Source: Caprimulgus europaeus (lineage: Eukaryota; Chordata; Aves; Caprimulgiformes; Caprimulgidae). From it: DNA of 64,000 nucleotides. The stretch is from the NCBI GenBank assembly GCA_907165065.1, contig OU015538.1:19979165-20043164 (forward strand), written 5' to 3'. Shown here in pieces: positions 60,819-64,000 of the stretch (within the stretch, counting starts at the first letter, position 1; every line of letters starts with the position of its first letter). A program made the translations under genes and the position numbers. The notes below the pieces were generated by a model. That model made no database searches and had not been told where the DNA came from. It worked only from the letters and a program-made list of their open reading frames with translations.

Positions 60819-61036
60819 CTAGTGCTCTCCAGACGAGACAGAAAATGACAGTGAAGCAAATGTATGGCCAGTTCCACTCATGATTTTCTCCAATGGTGGA
60901 AACTCCAAGAAAGATGAAGATGAGGGTATCACTAACGCTGCTCCACATCTTCATGAAGTACTTGACTGTGGTGTGAGACTTCAGAGAGATGTTAGCCTCC
61001 ACGTAACGTTTCATGCCCATGGCACAAGCAATGATG
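60819..61036 (-). CDS. SLC9A2: SLC9A2 exon: membrane helices with the TM9 signature
   Basis: This exon has 72 codons between split codons. The sequence runs from [17 protein letters not shown] through [20 protein letters not shown] to WNWPYICF and LVWRAL. It matches the SLC9A1/2/4 family throughout. The acceptor tttctcag and donor G followed by gtatgg are good, and the exit phase joins the next exon exactly to give RALGVLVLTF. The Glu that almost all family members have in SVSETLIF is Asp here (see findings). Confidence -1.
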
Positions 61037-61427
61037 CTGAGAAAATGAAAATGAAACAATAATTTTTTTCTACTTAAGCACCAAAAAATGGACACATTGT
61101 CAGTTATTAAAAAAAAAGGTTTAATCAAGTCTTAGATACTTACAGATGGGTAAAGATTAATTTCCTACCTCAGTTCAACAACATCAGGAGGACCATCAGG
61201 ACAATAAGATACTATATAGGTTGATCAGATTGTCTAAATCTGGTTTTTAACAACCAACTCATTTAACAATTAACTTCACCCAACCCTTCCCATCATAACA
61301 CACCATTTTACTTTGCCAAACTCCCACCATCTGGGCTGAAGAGTTTTGTTCTCAGGAGCCCACATCACCTATTTTGCCCAGATGAGAGAAAGACATTTTC
61401 AGAACCATTTAGCAGATTGGGTTGTGA

Positions 61428-61428
61428 T

Positions 61429-61460
<32 letters not shown>

Positions 61461-61485
61461 TTATTTATTTATTATTATTTATTTT
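61428..61485. repeat. TTA/TTTA low-complexity run
   Basis: Mixed TTA and TTTA units over about 58 nt. Confidence -1.
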
Positions 61486-62051
61486 GGACTATGTAGAATT
61501 GATTTTTTTTGGCAATCAAATTATTTTTCAAAGAAACAAACTGCCCAAATCTGCTTCTTACAATCCAACATTCCCTGCTCACAAAAGAATACAGTGTTTT
61601 AAATCAAGACAGATAAAAGGGGCATTTCTCACTTGGCAATTCGAAGAGCAGAGAGCAGGAATCGGCTGCTTTTGCAATTGTTTTGCTTCAGAAACAATAC
61701 ATTAGTCAAAAGAATAGAAAATAGGTCCCATCATGGGTCCAGTCAGTTGTGACTGAGAGAAGATGACACCATTAGGGTTGAATGTTGGCTGCTCCGTGAT
61801 CATTATGCAGCATTTTTATTCCACTCTTCTGTCTTAACGCTGCTATAAATAGACTTTCTCTTCCCTCTTCCCAGAGCTGGAATTGTTTCCAGCAATGCTA
61901 GAAGATTGCTCCTCATTAACCATTTGAGGAACCAAAGTCTGCAAGGTCTAGGAATGGTTTCTAGCCAAAGCACTCTCGTTGGTTTTCAAATAGATCTCCC
62001 AGGTTCTCCTCCAGCCAGCTGGTACCTGACTTCATATTTTAGTTTTCTTTT

Positions 62052-62190
62052 CATAGAATCACAGAATCCCAGGCTGGTTTGGGTTGGGAAGGACCTTAAA
62101 GCCCATCCAGTCCCAACCCCCCTGCCAGCAGCAGGGACACCTTCCACTAGACCAGGTTGCTCAAAGCCTCATCCAACCTGGCCGAGAACA
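62052..62190 (-). mobile_element. CR1 3' end, minus-oriented part of a composite copy
   Basis: It starts catagaatcacagaatccca and runs to catccaacctggcc, where it meets a plus-oriented internal CR1 segment with no gap. Confidence -1.
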
Positions 62191-62700
62191 CTTTGGAGAA
62201 GATCAGGTTTGGGATCACCTAAGGAACCTGAAGGTGCACAAGTCCATGGGACCTGATGGGATGCATCTACAGGTTCTGAGGGAACTGGTGGATGAAGTTG
62301 CAAAGCCTCTATCCATCACATTTGAGAAGTCCTGGCAGCCTGGTGAAGTTCCCACAGACTGGATAAAGGGGAACATCACCCCCATTTTTAAAAGGGTATC
62401 AACGAAGAGCCAGGGAACTACAGGCTGGTCAGTCCCACCTCAGTGCCAGGCACGATCATGGAGCAGATACTCCTAGAAACTGTGCTAAGGCACATGGAGA
62501 ATGAGAAGGTGATTGGTGACAACCAACATGGCTTCACCAAGGGCAAATTGTGCTTGATGGGGTTACAACGTTGGTGGATAAGGCTAAAGCAACTGATGTC
62601 ATCTCCCTGAGCTTGTGCAAGGCGTTTGACACCATCCCACATGGCATCCTTGTCTCTAAATTGGAAGCATGTGGGTTTGATGGCTGGACCATTTTTCTCT
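62190..62700 (+). pseudogene. CR1 reverse-transcriptase fragment (broken)
   Basis: The plus strand encodes pieces of a CR1 ORF2 polymerase: [20 protein letters not shown], then [20 protein letters not shown], a frameshift near 62400, and later [18 protein letters not shown]. The first catalytic Asp of motif A (expected in LDLCKAFD) is Ser here, so it is dead. The segment is about 500 nt of a polymerase of several kilobases. Confidence -1.
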
Positions 62701-64000
62701 TCATTATTATCAGATTTACAGTTGTTCCCACTGCAGCTATCAACGCAGCCTGAGGGCACTTCATGGTCTTCAGGGAAATACAAAATGGTTGGTTGTAACC
62801 CTCAGCACCAGCTGACTCAGTTAAGGTAGAAGAACCCAAAGCAACAGACATCAGCCCAGAGAAACCAGAAAGACTGAACCAATCACTCTGGTTTTCACCC
62901 ATCTCTGCTTTCCAAGGTGAACTTTCTTTGACCATTAGGATTTTTATATCCTTTTTTTTCTCAGCACATTTGCTGCAAGTGAAATGCACAACAAGCCAAG
63001 CCCAAAGCTCAGCTGTCTCCTTAAAACTGAAAGATCTGGCCCAAAATTATCCATTTACCCAGTAAATGAAAAACTAAATTATCTGCATTATCTATAAATT
63101 ACAATTTGTGGAAGACTGAATTTATAGAAACAAATAGTTTTGCTTCACTGATCCAAAAAGTTGCATGGGGATCCATGGGATGGTATCTGGTACAGCATGG
63201 GACTCAGCTGCAGGACACAGGCTGTCCTTGGCTGCCCCGTGATGCTCTTCCCTCGTTGTAGAAAAGCTTCATGGAGTGAACCCTTGAGTGCTCTGAAGTG
63301 GTTTGTAGGTTGAAGCGTGTGTAGGACTGACTGTGCTGTAGTAAATTGCAACCAGTTTGGGTTTAGAACCTTTGAAACCTTCATCTCTGACAACTTTGGC
63401 TGAAGGTGGTCAGCCAATTCCAAACGTTACTGGAGACAGAGATGATGGATGACACCCTCACTCGGGAGACCAAACTCATGAGCTGTGTCTGAACTTTTTC
63501 TGCCAGTAAGTCTGAATCTCCAAAGCAGAGGTTCCCATTAGAGCCCTCCACTCCCAAACAGTTGGGATATTTCCAGCCTTCAGCTCTGTGGGAGACACAG
63601 AGCTCCCACCCCATCACTCACTTCCCTCTGTCACCATAAGTTCTGCCTCACCACGCCTTTGGGTCCATCACCCAAAGGTAGCTAGTAGGTAGGGCATGCA
63701 GATCAGGAGGAGGGTGCTGTAAACTCAGACCAAACCTTTCCGAGGATGTGATTAAATACTCCTTGCTGCTCTTCAAACATTACTTTTGACATGGAAAATA
63801 TCAAGATACGCCAAGAAAGCCTCTTCTGGCTCTGCCAAACCCACTGGACATCTCCTTGTGTGAACATTCAGGGCTTCCAAATGAAAAATATGGAGCTGAC
63901 ATAAACATTTATTATTAAAAATAACCCCCATGAACCCACCAGCCAGCTGAAGCTTGCCCAGCCGCAGTCATCTGGATTGCTCTTGACTTGCAGCTATTAC
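62701..64000. other. Exchanger intron, 5' part of window
   Basis: No further exchanger exon could be found; the next upstream exon (ending with two bases of a split codon) must lie beyond 64 kb. No repeat or RNA gene is recognised. Confidence -1.

Larger units (their letters stand above)
41852..61036 (-). other. SLC9A2: Na+/H+ exchanger gene, 3' half (NHE1/2/4 group; SLC9A2 by synteny)
   Basis: Eight minus-strand exons are in perfect phase: 61036-60819, 58675-58479, 53578-53489, 51218-51148, 49627-49463, 48640-48526, 47235-47101 and 41918-41852. Together they encode about 350 residues. The product would swap extracellular Na+ for cytosolic H+ at the plasma membrane. Visible parts are membrane helices around [15 protein letters not shown], the [11 protein letters not shown] segment tied to pH sensing, the CHP-binding amphipathic helix (IHIRFLDHLLAGIEDISGHW), and a cytoplasmic tail with PKSSIV, KHAIELAEAG and AKEIL blocks. 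These blocks and the [10 protein letters not shown] sequence favour NHE2 over mammalian NHE4, which reads YSGVRGAGSF in my memory. Adjacency to TMEM182 also fits SLC9A2. Some stretches (GMTIRPLVDLLAVK) look more like NHE1, so the paralogue call is less certain than the family. The 5' exons lie outside the window. Confidence -1.

Noticed and set aside
61150-61210. Donor-like gaggtaggaa upstream of the first exchanger exon
   Set aside because: The sequence before it is not open in the required frame and lacks the hydrophobic residues expected of the preceding exon.
1-64000. tRNA, rRNA, CRISPR, prokaryotic operons, endogenous retroviral genes
   Set aside because: I looked on both strands and saw no cloverleaf, no repeat-spacer array, no paired LTRs and no gag/pol/env-type frames. 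The only polymerase trace is CR1.

Overview
This is nuclear DNA from a vertebrate, almost certainly a bird. The evidence is two multi-exon genes with GT-AG introns, abundant 3'-end fragments of CR1 non-LTR retrotransposons in both orientations, and a gene pair that matches the conserved vertebrate neighbourhood SLC9A4-SLC9A2-MFSD9-TMEM182. No bacterial or viral gene organisation is present. Nearly all long open frames are chance frames inside CR1 copies or purine/pyrimidine tracts.

Layout. 1-15.4 kb lies downstream of TMEM182. It holds CR1 fragments, a 521-nt pure pyrimidine tract (3162-3682) and, near 6.7-7.2 kb on the minus strand, two or three exon-like segments with good splice signals that I cannot assign to any known gene. 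15.46-30.71 kb is a complete minus-strand TMEM182 gene: five coding exons with matching phases, predicting 239 residues, and muscle-type motifs just upstream of its start codon. 30.7-41.8 kb is intergenic and holds the candidate 3' end of the next gene. MFSD9 sits here in human, but I see no trace of it. 41.85-61.04 kb is the 3' half of a minus-strand Na+/H+ exchanger of the NHE1/2/4 group, read as SLC9A2 from position and sequence. Eight consecutive in-phase exons run from a mid-membrane segment into the cytoplasmic regulatory tail. The 5' exons lie beyond 64 kb. 61.1-64 kb is intronic for that gene and carries a CR1 copy that looks 5'-inverted.

TMEM182 is a four-pass claudin-superfamily-like protein linked to muscle differentiation. 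The exchanger swaps Na+ for H+ across epithelial plasma membranes. They are neighbours by ancestry and I see no functional link between them.

The strongest leads are the unassigned spliced-looking unit at 6.7-7.2 kb, a perfect 23-bp hairpin next to a 398-nt pure-purine G-run array inside an SLC9A2 intron, a CR1 insertion about 35 nt from a TMEM182 3' splice site, an inverted CR1 with its reverse-transcriptase segment, a Glu-to-Asp change at a residue known to matter for transport and drug binding in NHE1, and the missing MFSD9.
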